From the NCBI GenBank assembly GCA_037903355.1, contig JBAJFE010000026.1, forward strand, positions 2,728,001 through 2,792,000: a DNA stretch of 64,000 bases, written 5' to 3'. This DNA is from Trichuris trichiura (Eukaryota > Nematoda > Enoplea > Trichinellida > Trichuridae). The notes below the pieces were generated by a model, which saw only the letters and a list, made by a program, of their open reading frames with translations, was not told the origin of the DNA and searched no databases. Positions within the stretch are counted from its first letter, which is position 1; the number at the start of each line of letters is the position of its first letter. Both the position numbers and the translations under genes were made by a program. This document shows positions 1-10,200 of this stretch, in pieces.

Positions 1-1293
1 AAATCCATACTTTTTGAATATGACAATCCAAATTTCATTGCCCAATTTCAGAAAGAGTCGAAGTTCAAAACCCCTCAAGAATTCTTTTTACTAATATGGA
101 CACGTCTGTTTATTAGCCTTTGGGAAAGTACGCAAAATCGGCACTGCGCACTTCGGTTAATCAAGGTTTGCTCATCTTATCATTTTTGTCATGCTTTTCA
201 AACGCCACTGTCGGACGGTCTTCTTGGTGCTAGCTTGATCTTCGATTGTTTCGAACCTTATTTCGTGGTAGGAAGCTCAAATATGCACAGCTGAACTCAT
301 CTGAGATGTGCAATTATGATAAAAGCTCGGGCTTTTTAATAAAATTTGCCAGCAGAGCTTTCTGGTACACGCTTCTGCTTTTGATTGCTGCAAAATCAGA
401 AAGTTACCTAAGGCGCGAAAATCGTTGTCAGTCATATTCGTCATGTTCCTCGTGCCAATTCATAGCAACTTCGGAACGTCGGAACGCCACGCTATCCGAA
501 GCCATTAAAGACTCTCCCTAGTTCTCACCGTTTCCATATTTGTTGTGGTATTCAGAGCTGAATTGAAAACTGTAGCAACAGGAAGAACCACAACAATCAT
601 ATCCTTTTACTAAGCGCACTGAATAGCGAACGAAAGGAAACACAACCAGCTACAGCGAACGATAGCGAAGAAGAAAAGCGAGCGCGAGCAGCTGGGCAGC
701 GAACAGCGTGTCACACAGTTGGCAGTCGGCCAAACGCAAGTCATCCTGACACGCGTAGTTGATATGCTCATATTTGACGTGCCAGTTCACATTCCTCAAC
801 AATATTGTAGCTTCTTCTTCAGCAGACTGTTTTGAAATGAATCCAACGATCACCTCTCTATTCAGCTTTTGGAGTCCTTGGTGTTCAGTATTGTAATGTG
901 TTTATAGCTAAGCTTTACGCCTTCAACGTTCATTCAGCAATCCACCAGAACCTAACACGCGAAAACACGCAAATTTCTCTCTATCGTCCTTCTCGATGTG
1001 CAGGTAACTTGTAGCACTGTGTATCCACGAGCACTTGTTACAGTATCATTTCTTGAAGATGTATAGTATCATTTCTTAACCACTTGCCTATAAGCATTAT
1101 GAATGAGGCTGCCAATTGGAAAGCTGCACGTATCATCCGTGAAGAGCAGTTTTCTCGCATTTTTCTCATATGGAAATGTTTCCCAAAATACAAATAATTT
1201 CTTCCCTGTCTTTATCTTGATCTGGATCGGCACCTTTATCAAATGGGTCTGCGGTTAAGTTATATCTAGATAAGAATGCTTGAAGCTCTTTCG
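1..1293. other. No recognisable gene
   Basis: Only short open frames without familiar motifs are present. One on the + strand at 246-521 encodes 91 residues with a hydrophobic stretch, but nothing in it resembles a family I know. The stretch ends at the PLE-derived palindrome. Confidence 0.4.
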
Positions 1294-1570
1294 TAGTTGT
1301 TCCTCTGGTTCACGGGTTTGGCTTGTTCGATGTATCTGTAAGTAAACTTCAAAATGCCCTACCAACGAATGGATGAGCAAATTGTTAGAGAAATTACAGA
1401 ACAAATCGAATACCGTACGTTTCGGAACACGAGCAGTTCCGAAACGTACGGTATTCGATTTGTTCTGTAATTTCTCTAACAATTTGCTCATCCATTCGTT
1501 GGTAGGGCATTTTGAAGCTTATGTACAGATGCATCAAGCAGGCCAAACCCGTGAACCAGAGGAACAACTA
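1294..1570. repeat. Long palindrome made of two inverted PLE 5' coding fragments
   Basis: Two arms, 1294-1428 and 1436-1570, are imperfect reverse complements around a 7-nt spacer and are symmetrical about position 1432. Read inwards, each arm encodes a peptide starting MPYQRMDEQIVREITEQ. Related peptides recur near 17380-17430 and 56805-56860, and the flank just outside this palindrome and that at 6152-6272 shares a motif (GCCTGTTAAAAGACA-like) with the 5' side of the PLE at 26854-28458. I infer that the arms derive from the 5' part of a Penelope-like element. Confidence 0.7.
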
Positions 1571-1573
1571 TGA

Positions 1574-2690
1574 AACAACCAAAGCCTGTTAAAAGACACC
1601 CAGTCGCTTGAAGCTCTTAACGTATTCCACTTCAAAAATTCCAACCTTCTTCTGCTATATGACAGCAATCTTTTAAGTTTATTTTTGTCGCTGAACTCAA
1701 GTTCAGCAAAACAGAGAGTGGCACAAAGAAGCTACGCGCGGGCCATTTATTACTGCGCATAAGAATTGAAAACGGGGTTTCTTGAAAGCAAAACCTTACC
1801 CTTTCTAGACGCCTTAATTATTCGCTCAAGCGAAGGCCTTAAAACGAGAGTGTATAGAAAACCCACGCACACAGATCAGTACCTCAATTTTTCATCACAT
1901 CACCCACGATCAGAAGTGCGTGGTATCCTCTCCGGAATGATAGACAGAGCATTCAATTTATGCAGTCCCGAATATCTCCAACCAGAAATTAACTACATTA
2001 GAAAAATCTTCTACAAAAACGGTTATCCTAAATCCTTTATCAACCAAGTGCTCAAGCACAAGCTTCGCACACGTGAGTCTCCAGAGCAAAACACTCCGCA
2101 CGACACTTGTCTGGTTATTCCTTATGTGGCAGGCTTAGGCGAAAAGATTGTCCAATTAGGAAAAAGATTAGGCTTCAGAGTCTTTTTCAAAAGTTCGCCC
2201 AACCTCAGGGCAATTCTTCGCACAGACAAAACTAAAATCCCCGAAAACAAAAAGGCAGGATTAATACACGCGGTTGAATGTACGTACTCAGGGATTTATA
2301 TTGGTGAAACGGGAAACACCCTAGAGCATAGATTCAATGAACACATAAAAAAACTCACAAGTTACAATAACGCGAAAGCCATCCTTGACAATGGCACCAA
2401 TCTAACCACACAGCGAGGCAGACCAATCGTGGACCCAAAACTTACAATGGAAAAAGCCAAACAAGCCTCTGCTGTAGTGGAGCATGCGACGCAATGTACT
2501 CAACCACACCACCCAAGAGTTTTATGTTACGAAAACAATCTACGGTTAAGAAGAATTAAAGAAGCACTATACATTAGACACAATACGACTTACAATCGCG
2601 ATCAAGGAGTGGACATAAGTGGGATTTGGACAAATATTGTGACGCGGTATAATTGTTGCTCTTTCACCAGATGAAATAACAATAGCCCGG
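1574..2690 (+). mobile_element. Penelope-like element copy A, 5'-truncated
   Basis: This stretch holds the C-terminal half of a PLE coding region (1766-2674). It is preceded by a short flank containing GCCTGTTAAAAGACACCC, which also occurs, with one change, beside PLE copy B. The element lacks the catalytic reverse-transcriptase core. It lies directly next to the PLE palindrome at 1294-1570, so both may come from one rearranged insertion. Element ends are estimated. Confidence 0.75.
1766..2674 (+). pseudogene. PLE polyprotein remnant: RT C-terminus plus GIY-YIG domain
   Basis: The 302-residue frame aligns with residues from about 290 onwards of the fuller PLE protein at 26854-28458. Shared features are PFLDALIIR near the start, VYRKPTHTDQYLNFSSHHP, a linker, and a GIY-YIG-type nuclease region with GLIHAVECTYSGIYIGETGN near residues 167-185. 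The downstream pattern ending YNRDQG matches the PLE copies at the right end of the window. The reverse-transcriptase palm with the YVDD box is absent, so this cannot be an active element. The first codon shown is a TTG and merely marks where the open frame begins. Penelope-like elements normally use RT and GIY-YIG endonuclease together for target-primed insertion. Confidence 0.8.
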
Positions 2691-3103
2691 AAAGAAAAAA
2701 GAAAAAACAATATTTTACAATGACGTTATTTTTATGCACCTCGCCATTTAATAGACTTCCAGTTGATGCTGTGCAATAGAATAAAATGCGTACAGATACC
2801 AACGTATTCAGCCGAGCCACTTATACCCACAGCCTCCTTATGCTGACCACCTCCATATGCTGATCTGTTTCCCCTAGTCTCTTGGGTGCTCAACTTACGT
2901 AGGTTCAGCTGTATTTATAAAATTCCGAAATCCCGAGGCCCCCTAATGAGGTGCCGGGCTCTTCACAGGCTTCTCGCTCCGGGACCCCAGAGTTTCCGTT
3001 GAGAATGGCTGGCCTATCTTAACCCAAGTAAAGGTCAAGCTTTATTTACTATTAGGATAAATCCACGGTTTATGGATCTGCTAGACAGGGCACCCAAAGC
3101 AAT
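2691..3103. other. No recognisable gene
   Basis: Spacer between the PLE remnant and the Tigger element. No convincing coding frame or repeat end is seen. Confidence 0.4.
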
Positions 3104-3491
3104 TACAGGCGGCCCTCGTTATCCGCGGATCCTATGCAACGCAGTTCGTCCGGCGTGAAATAGTGACGTCATCTTTTCACAGAAACATGCGCACCGCTGG
3201 CTGGCATTATAATTGCAGTAATGTCGTTGCCTGCCTGAGCAGCAGCGTGATCGTCTGCCCGGGCGCGAAAGACTTTTTCTGCCTACAACGCTCTCCTAAC
3301 CGTGCACAATGCTAATGAGGCCTTGTCACTTTTCTGATTGTTCGTTATTGCTTCGTGCGCGTTGTCGAGCCTATTCGCCGTGCGCAAACATCAGTTTCCC
3401 TCCAGCATGGTAGGTTTGAACTTTCGCCTCGTTTAACTGGTGTCGCACAGGAAGATGGCTGACAGAAGGCAAGTAAGAGGTTCCTCTAGGG

Positions 3492-4396
3492 CAGTGATTC
3501 CCAACGGGGGCCCCAGGGACCCCTTGGGGGCCTTGGAAAACTTGAAGGGGGCCCTGGGAAGGATTGGGGATTTAGGGGGTCCCTGGGAGATTAGGGGGCT
3601 CCAGGGGATTCCTGGTAGTCGGTGCCGCAGGACGAGAGCGATCCTGCCGTTCAGGATAGTGAGGCGAGGCGACCTGAGATTACTCCTGACGACTATCGAG
3701 CCGAACGTGGATACATTAGTAACACTGCACCATACCCAGTTGTCGCACTGAGGTAAGATCAAGCGACTGTCGTCTTGCTCCGAGGAAATACTGAATTTAG
3801 ATTCAGTGTTGCGCAGCCCTGAGAACAGCATCGCAGCCTGACTTACATATTGCGCTACCATTGCTAACAGCTCAAAAAATTGAGAAAGAGGAAACCCAGT
3901 GCGGCGTTTGTACTCTGAAGCCTCCCTGATCTGCAACTAACCGGCTTAAGTCCAGCAATACGAAAAGAACGCTTTCGGTGCCAACTAAAGAATTAAAGGC
4001 ATTAACGGCTTCGAATATCGTTAAGGAGCATTAGCCGTATACGGCAGCCTGCTTCCTTACTAGCCATTTCGCTCTAGTGTAGAACAGAAATTCAGTGTTC
4101 AGGTTAACAAAGTTTTTAATGACGGCCCGGCCTAACTGTTTTTGCTTTGGCATACAAGGTAGGCAGCGAAGTCAATTCTACATTCTGCAGGCTGCTTCAG
4201 GTGTTGAACTACTTGTACAAATTCACAACAACGTAACCACAGTAGGCGCACCTGAGCAACAGAAGAACAGAAGGAGGAGAATTAGGAACAGAAGGAACAG
4301 AAGCAGGAGAATTACGTTGGGGAAAATGACGGGGGACCCCGGCAAGTTGAAGGTCGCGAAAGGAGGCCCTGGCTCCAAAAAGGTTGGGAAACACTG
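3492..4396. mobile_element. Non-autonomous hAT element (MITE) 1
   Basis: The ends CAGTGATTCCCAAC and GTTGGGAAACACTG form terminal inverted repeats. The 8-bp target duplication CTCTAGGG lies at 3484-3491 and 4397-4404. G/C-rich subterminal runs such as GGGGGCCCC follow the ends. No transposase is encoded: the open frames at 3440-3751 and 4095-4409 are low-complexity and cross the ends. The element is inserted in the Tigger transposase. Confidence 0.9.
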
Positions 4397-4404
4397 CTCT
4401 AGGG

Positions 4405-5197
4405 CATAGTTTCTCAACCTTTTTTGCCCCAGGACCCCCTAGGCCTTTTCAGGGCCCCCTGGACTCGCCAGGGCCCCCAGATGGCCCCCTTGTCTGTTAG
4501 TGCCCACAGCTTTCTTGCTTTGGCCGCTCCTATCGCGCAGCCTAGAGTCCGCGTGAATAATAGAAGAGGACCACTATAAATGCTGGTTGTTCAGCACATA
4601 CCAGGGAGGGAGGAATGGAAGGGTACGCTTCTATGAGTCGGTGCCTTTATGAGTCGAAGGAAAAAGTGGGGAATGTGCGACGGAAAAGCCGTACGTACGG
4701 GAATACCGGCTGCTATTGTGTTACGAACGGTCGGATGGAATGAGTTGTTCTGAAGTTCCGTTCGCGAAAACTGAAGGGCACGGCGCTTGTTTGCACCGCA
4801 CGAGAAGGAATAGAATAACAAGTTTTTATGGGTTGATAGAAGGATGTGCAGATGGAACACATTTCTGCGAACTGCTCCCTACCGAAAGGCTAAGGGCTTT
4901 TTAGAAGCATGCCATGCACAGTGACTTTTTAGAAGCATACCGGGCAGGACGAAATGTAAAAGCATGTTTTTCATTGGCTCCTAGAGAAGAAAGATAACGT
5001 CAACGCGTCCTGACTTTGCAATGGAACATTTTCCGTTGGGCTTTCAACGCCTTCCCGTTACTGACAGATACGCCCGCCGTATTACTTACTTTCGTACGCT
5101 ACTTATTACCGCTGAACTGCTGATTGGGACAATCTCCTGCCGCATTATCCTCCAGGGCCCCCCTAAAATCTCCCAGGGCCCACGTTGAGAAACACGG
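4405..5197. mobile_element. Non-autonomous hAT element (MITE) 2, tandem to MITE 1
   Basis: It begins CATAGTTTCTCAACC and ends GTTGAGAAACACGG. It is flanked by CTCTAGGG at 4397-4404 and 5198-5205. The left copy of the octamer is shared with MITE 1, so three identical octamers delimit two elements. No coding capacity is seen. Confidence 0.87.
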
Positions 5198-5891
5198 CTC
5201 TAGGGCTAAGAGACAACGTAGCGTCCTTACTTTTCATGAGAAAGTAGAAGTCCTTGATCTTTTGAAAAGCGGTTTGTCATTTGCCGAAGTAGGCCGCAGG
5301 ATCGGTAAGAATGAATCCAACACTTGTACGATAAAACGGAAGGAAGTTGAGATTCGAGGAAAAGTGCATCCTGACCTTTCATTGGGGAAAAGAGCTGTTG
5401 TAGTTCGCAACAAAGTCCTCGTGAAGGCCGAAAAACCGCTAAGCATTTGGATAAAGGACATGTCGAGGAAGAATGTCCCCGTCGACGGGAAAGTAATTGG
5501 GAGAAAACGCTGAGCTTACATGAGCACTTCTCTGGCATGGTTGCAGAGAAGGAGAGAAAACAGTTTACTGCCAGCAAAGGATGGCTAGCGAAATACTTGA
5601 AGCGCTTCAACCTCACGAACTTAAAGATCACTGGGAAAACGGCATCGGCTGAGTTCGTAGCTGCCTCGACGTTCCCGAAGGAATTCAAGGGACAGGACGA
5701 AATACGCAGCTAGAATATATGCTATTTAGCCTTTTTCATAGGGTAGCCTATATAACGCGGAATTCAACTTTACGCGGTAAAATGCTCAAAATGTTAGACG
5801 AATTAACCGTGGATAACGAGGGCCGCCTGTATGACTGAAGCGTCTTCTTGAAGACCGACCGCTTCATAACGGAACAGTTTGTCACAAGGAA

Positions 5892-6080
5892 AAACGACTT
5901 TTATTCCCGCTGTGTAAATGGCACAAAAATGTACTCGGAACATCCGGAACGCAACTGATTCCGCGTTCAACGATAGAGAGTTAGTACGGAATTGTCCTAT
6001 CGTTGGAAACAGAATCGGTCGCGTCCGGGATGCTCCGAATACAGTTTGTGTCGTTTACACAACACGAATAAAAGCTGTTT
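5892..6080. repeat. Diverged inverted repeat
   Basis: Arms of about 80 bp (5892-5972 and 6003-6080) are roughly four-fifths identical as reverse complements, meeting at CAACGATAG / CTATCGTTG. No transposase is present. It may be a foldback MITE. A clear target duplication was not found. Confidence 0.65.
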
Positions 6081-6151
6081 CTCTATGTGAATAACTTAAA
6101 TGTTTTAACCGCGAAAGACGGGGTGTTTTTTAACAGGCTTAAGCTGTTTCA

Positions 6152-6272
6152 TGGTTGATTTTCGGTTCACAGATTTGGCCTGTTTGATGTGTCTGTAAGT
6201 AAACTTCAAAATGCCCTACCCAAATCACTTACAGACACATCAAACAGGCCATATCCGTGAACCGAAAATCAA
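6152..6272. repeat. PLE-related palindrome
   Basis: The arm starting GTTGATTTTCGGTTCACAG and its reverse complement ending at 6272 are about 47 bp each with a 27-nt spacer and few mismatches. The sequence is related to the palindrome at 1294-1570 (shared ATGCCCTACC, GGCCTGTTTGATG and AACAGGCTT segments), so it belongs to the same PLE-derived family. Confidence 0.75.
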
Positions 6273-6279
6273 CTAGTGT

Positions 6280-7248
6280 TTTAACCCATTTTAACTGAGT
6301 TGTAACGAGTTTACAACGTTACCTTAATCTTGAAAACGTTTTTTGTTATTTTTTGTACTTGTACTAGAAATCAGTTATCTCTTAAAACCAGTATTTCTCC
6401 TCAGCGATCAGCCCTACACACCATGCCTGCATACATAGCCAAGTATCGCGCAGTTCAACAAACGGATATTTAAGCAGTTTCAGCACTAAAACCTCACAAG
6501 AGAAACTGCAGTAGATATTTCGCGAAAAGTAAACGCTAAAGGAAAAATAACGATGTCAGCCGCAGAAAGATGTGCAGGACAAAAGGTCACAGGTCGAAAA
6601 AAAGAATCGCTGTGTTCGTTTTATGCACGTTTCCTCAGAGAACAAATTTGATTATTGTCAGGCTACTGTATTTTTGCGGACAAATAGAGAAAGAGAGCTC
6701 TGGAGACTATTTTCCGGTACTGAAGAATCACCTGATACGCCAGTATATACGCTGTTCCGGCCGAAGCTGGAACTAATGATGAGCAGGGAGTCCATCTGTA
6801 CGTGCGCATTCTACCGTATAACGACACGTAGATTCTGTAGACTCAATAAACAGTTAGTCGGAAGCTGCGTTATTGTTAGTCTCACAGCCAAATTCGAATT
6901 TTGTTGTGAACATATACAACAGCTACAGACTTACGCAAAAACGGGACAAAACCATAACCAAAAATCAGCAAAAAAACGCTACGCGTAGTTAAGCGCTTGC
7001 GAAATACTCGAGATTTCCGAATCGCGAACTCAATCTAACTTACGGATTGCTCCATGTTTTGACGCACACCGTACGCTGAAGCCTACTTACCTAATCAACT
7101 CCAACATAAATGTATACGCTTTTCGTTAAAAGAAATACTCGCAGGTACTAATGTGAGACCACTTAACTTAGTCGATTAACTCAATACATTTGGTACAGTA
7201 TTCTTTTGCGCATGGTTAGCATTCATATTTTTTCATTGTGTCGATGTA
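6280..7248. other. No recognisable gene; 5' flank of the RAB3GAP2-like gene
   Basis: Overlapping short frames at 6570-6988 show no family signature. The stretch immediately upstream of ATG 7249 is AT-rich. No promoter motif can be assigned with confidence. Confidence 0.35.
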
Positions 7249-10200
7249 ATGGATTCCCTTGACGCGAAAGAAGAACCGGAACTACGATTCCTGGCCCGTG
7301 TTGATAGTCCTGCTTGGCATCAGGTCCAAAAATTTCTTTATTCAACAACTGATTCTAAATCGGTTAGGGAATCAATGCCAACGTCACTGATTGCGGTGGA
7401 TCCGATGTTTTCTGTTTTCGCATTCGGTTTTGGAAAGCAAATGTGTATTGTCCGTCGGCAGTATGTTCTCTCAAGGACACCTTCGTTTTATTCTCAGAGC
7501 CTAGAAGCGAACATATCTTGCTTGGATTTTCTTCCAATCATGTCAAATAGACGTTGCAACTTGGAGTCTTACGACTGGTTGGCCATTTGCGTTGGACTGG
7601 TAAATGGTCGCTTCCTGGTTTATTCAGTTGACCTGAAGTTGCTTTTGTTGCTTTCCGTATCTTTCGATACTGGTCCAATAAAAGACATCAGCATTACAAG
7701 TGATCGACTGGTTCTTCTTTATAGCAATAGTTTTGTGGCAATTGAACATTTGAAGTAATCCCAGTCCAGCTAGTTAAACATGCCGTATCAATAATTTTGT
7801 TGCAGTCTGTTATCCGCTTTAAAGCGTAGGCACCGCCTGTGTGCCACTAAGATGGCAGAAACCGATTACGCTACAGAAATAGTTTATCAAAAGTGGCGTG
7901 CCTCAAGTGCATGGAATGCTATTACGTCAGCTGGTGCGTGTCGTCGGAGTTTATGGGAAAGAGCAGTCGCTAATTCAAGAGCAAGGAGCCAAGTTAACCT
8001 GGAATTAAAGAAAGCAGTTTCTTTCTACGATTCGTACTGCTGTATTGGTTCTGCGCCCTTCATCAGCTCTCTCTGCGCTAAGTCTGACGTTAGCAAAAGC
8101 CAGTCACTTATCAGCGACACGGTTAGCCGTATTCGAGATTCCGTCACTGTGCCGTATCACATTGTTCATTACGTAGTTCGGACTTCCAAAGGTTCATTGA
8201 CACCAATGACTTCACCTGTAGATAGACCACCAATTGGTAAGTGTAATTGGTTAACCAATTTCTGTACCCTTCGCATGCTCTAGTCTCACTTTCGCAATTA
8301 CGAAGTTTTTCATGACTTTCTACCGCAAGAGTAACACGGAATTTACTGGTAAGTCTTAGCGTGTCTAGTTTCATTAATTCACCGTAAAAGCGAACTCTAG
8401 CTCTCACTCGCTTACGCCTAGTTAACACATCAGAGGCTGGTACGATGACGAGCAACAAGTCGGTTGTGCACTGCGCAGATGATCCTGTTGATAAGTGGTA
8501 CGGCACTATTATTAGGCTTCGTGTGTAAATTTCAGCTTCTCCGATAATGTAGTGAGTGTTGTTAAATTGGGTAGACGTAATCATTGTCCATTTTTGGTTT
8601 AGGCTTAGATGGCCTACAGCTAGCTTGAAGAACAGGACGAAATCGCCGCGCAGTACCGTTTATAATACTTTTTTATGCAGAACGAGGACGTGTGCATAAG
8701 CTTATTGCCAGGCTTAAGTAAGGAAAGGGCGCTTGTATGTAGAACTCTTCCGACTGCTGGGTTGAAACTGTTGTACCACTTAAACTGGAAGCATTTGGAC
8801 AAATGACTTACGCATTGTGGTTGTCACTTATTAAGAGGATTGCTTCTGCCTGACTGCCTGCAAGATAGTGCGCTGTAGACAGAGTAGTTTTGTATATTGG
8901 ATCATTTTTAGCGGGCTCTGTTTTACTTTTTTCTTTCTTTTCACGAGAAAGCTCTTTTGTATGCATAAAAATTTATTATTGCTAAAGACAGTGCTTTAGG
9001 GTCAGCCTAAACCATAAGTTCTCAAAGTGGGCGATATCGCCCCCCGGGGGCGATAAGAGAGCACACAGGGGCGTTGGGAATTACATAAGAGAAGCTCTTG
9101 CAGCATTGTCTCTAGCGCAGAGGGGCTATCAGAGAGACCAGCGTAGTAAGAGTGCCGACTGTTCACAAAGGCGACGGCATACCCTTAAGTTTTATCATTG
9201 CTGTTCACGTTGAAAAAGTGCTCCTGAAGCAAAGCGTTATTGGTTTCGGAATGGTTGAATTAGCTTGCAAATGATCAAAGTCATGTTCTAAAGGTTTCAT
9301 TCCCTGTGAACCCAATCTTATTGTGAATTAGCAAACTTATATTTTGAATTTCCAATTTGCAACAACGTTTTCCTTGTCTACGCGCTTTCAGTTTTCCTCA
9401 GTGAAAGTTTGTCTAATGGATGAAAAGTGTTATAGGGATGTAGAATCATAAGAACGGGCAGATTCCCTTTTGGTTTTGTTATTCGCTATGGTCATGAGCA
9501 AGCTTGCTTAGCTCAGTCGTTCGCTGAACTCTTTCTTGACTAAATACGAAGGATGTTTGAAAAGTTCCCAGAAAGACGGTGCAGTGTCTAACAGGACGCC
9601 AACCGATGGGCCAAAATATGCTTAATCTTATCTCCGTAATCTTCGGACTTGTACGGAGAGGGAGCCTTATCCGACGTTGCGCCAGTGCAGCACAAGCTGC
9701 TCCTAAAGTAATCGTTTTTCTCGTTATATGGAAAATCTTCGTTTGGAGGTCAGAACTAACATTAAATTTCTATCCAAGCTTGATTGGCAGATGAGGAGGG
9801 TTATTCAATCCTTGCAGTGGGTTTACAGAAGTTGTGCACCATCTAAATTGGTTTGTCTATGGGTGGATAAGGTATTTCAAGGGGGGCAGAGAGGACATCG
9901 AAGATGACTGGGGAGCAGGAATCTCTTTGAATCGCTGACTCCGTGGGCGATAAAAACGTTGATGATGCATGCAGGCTGACCTGAAAATGCTAGGCGTAAG
10001 AACAGTGATTAGTCTTTTCGACCAGACATGTTAAACTGGCCGCATGCAGGCTTTTGCGAGCCACCTGCAGCCCACGCGCAACATATCGAGATACCAAACA
10101 TTAAACCCTGGGCATTTGAAATTGGATGCCTTGGTACATATGCAGGAGGACAGTTTAGGATGACTTCAATTAAGCTATTTCGATTACTACATCGAGAAAA

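Larger units (their letters stand above)
3455..5713 (+). pseudogene. Broken Tigger transposase (N-terminal DNA-binding part)
   Basis: The frame starts at ATG 3455 (MADRRQVRGSS), is interrupted at 3491 by two hAT insertions, and resumes at 5206 (AKRQRSVLTFHEKVEVLDL) with the pogo-type helix-turn-helix. A frameshift near 5500 moves reading to the frame of 5447-5713. That frame carries the CENP-B-like second DNA-binding domain (FTASKGWLAKYLKRFNL, then SAEFVAASTFPKEFKG). The sequence then jumps to the 3' terminal region, so the DDE nuclease domain is missing. I judged the family from the domain order and the matching TA-flanked inverted repeats. Confidence 0.85.
3106..5829 (+). mobile_element. 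Tigger/pogo-like DNA transposon 1, with nested hAT insertions
   Basis: The left end CAGGCGGCCCTCGTTATCC and the right end, which reads as its reverse complement with one mismatch, are terminal inverted repeats. A TA dinucleotide flanks each end (3104-3105 and 5830-5831), as expected for Tc1/mariner-pogo insertions. Inside lies a broken transposase. Two hAT MITEs (3492-4396 and 4405-5197) interrupt its first codons. Without them the Tigger would be about 1 kb and would lack the DDE catalytic domain, so it is a non-autonomous deletion copy. Confidence 0.88.

Noticed and set aside
3440..3936. Open frames on both strands in the first hAT MITE
   Set aside because: They are proline/glycine-rich translations of the G/C-rich subterminal repeats and cross the element's ends.
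4095..4417. Arginine/leucine-rich frames near the right end of MITE 1
   Set aside because: Low-complexity purine-rich sequence read in several frames; no conserved domain.
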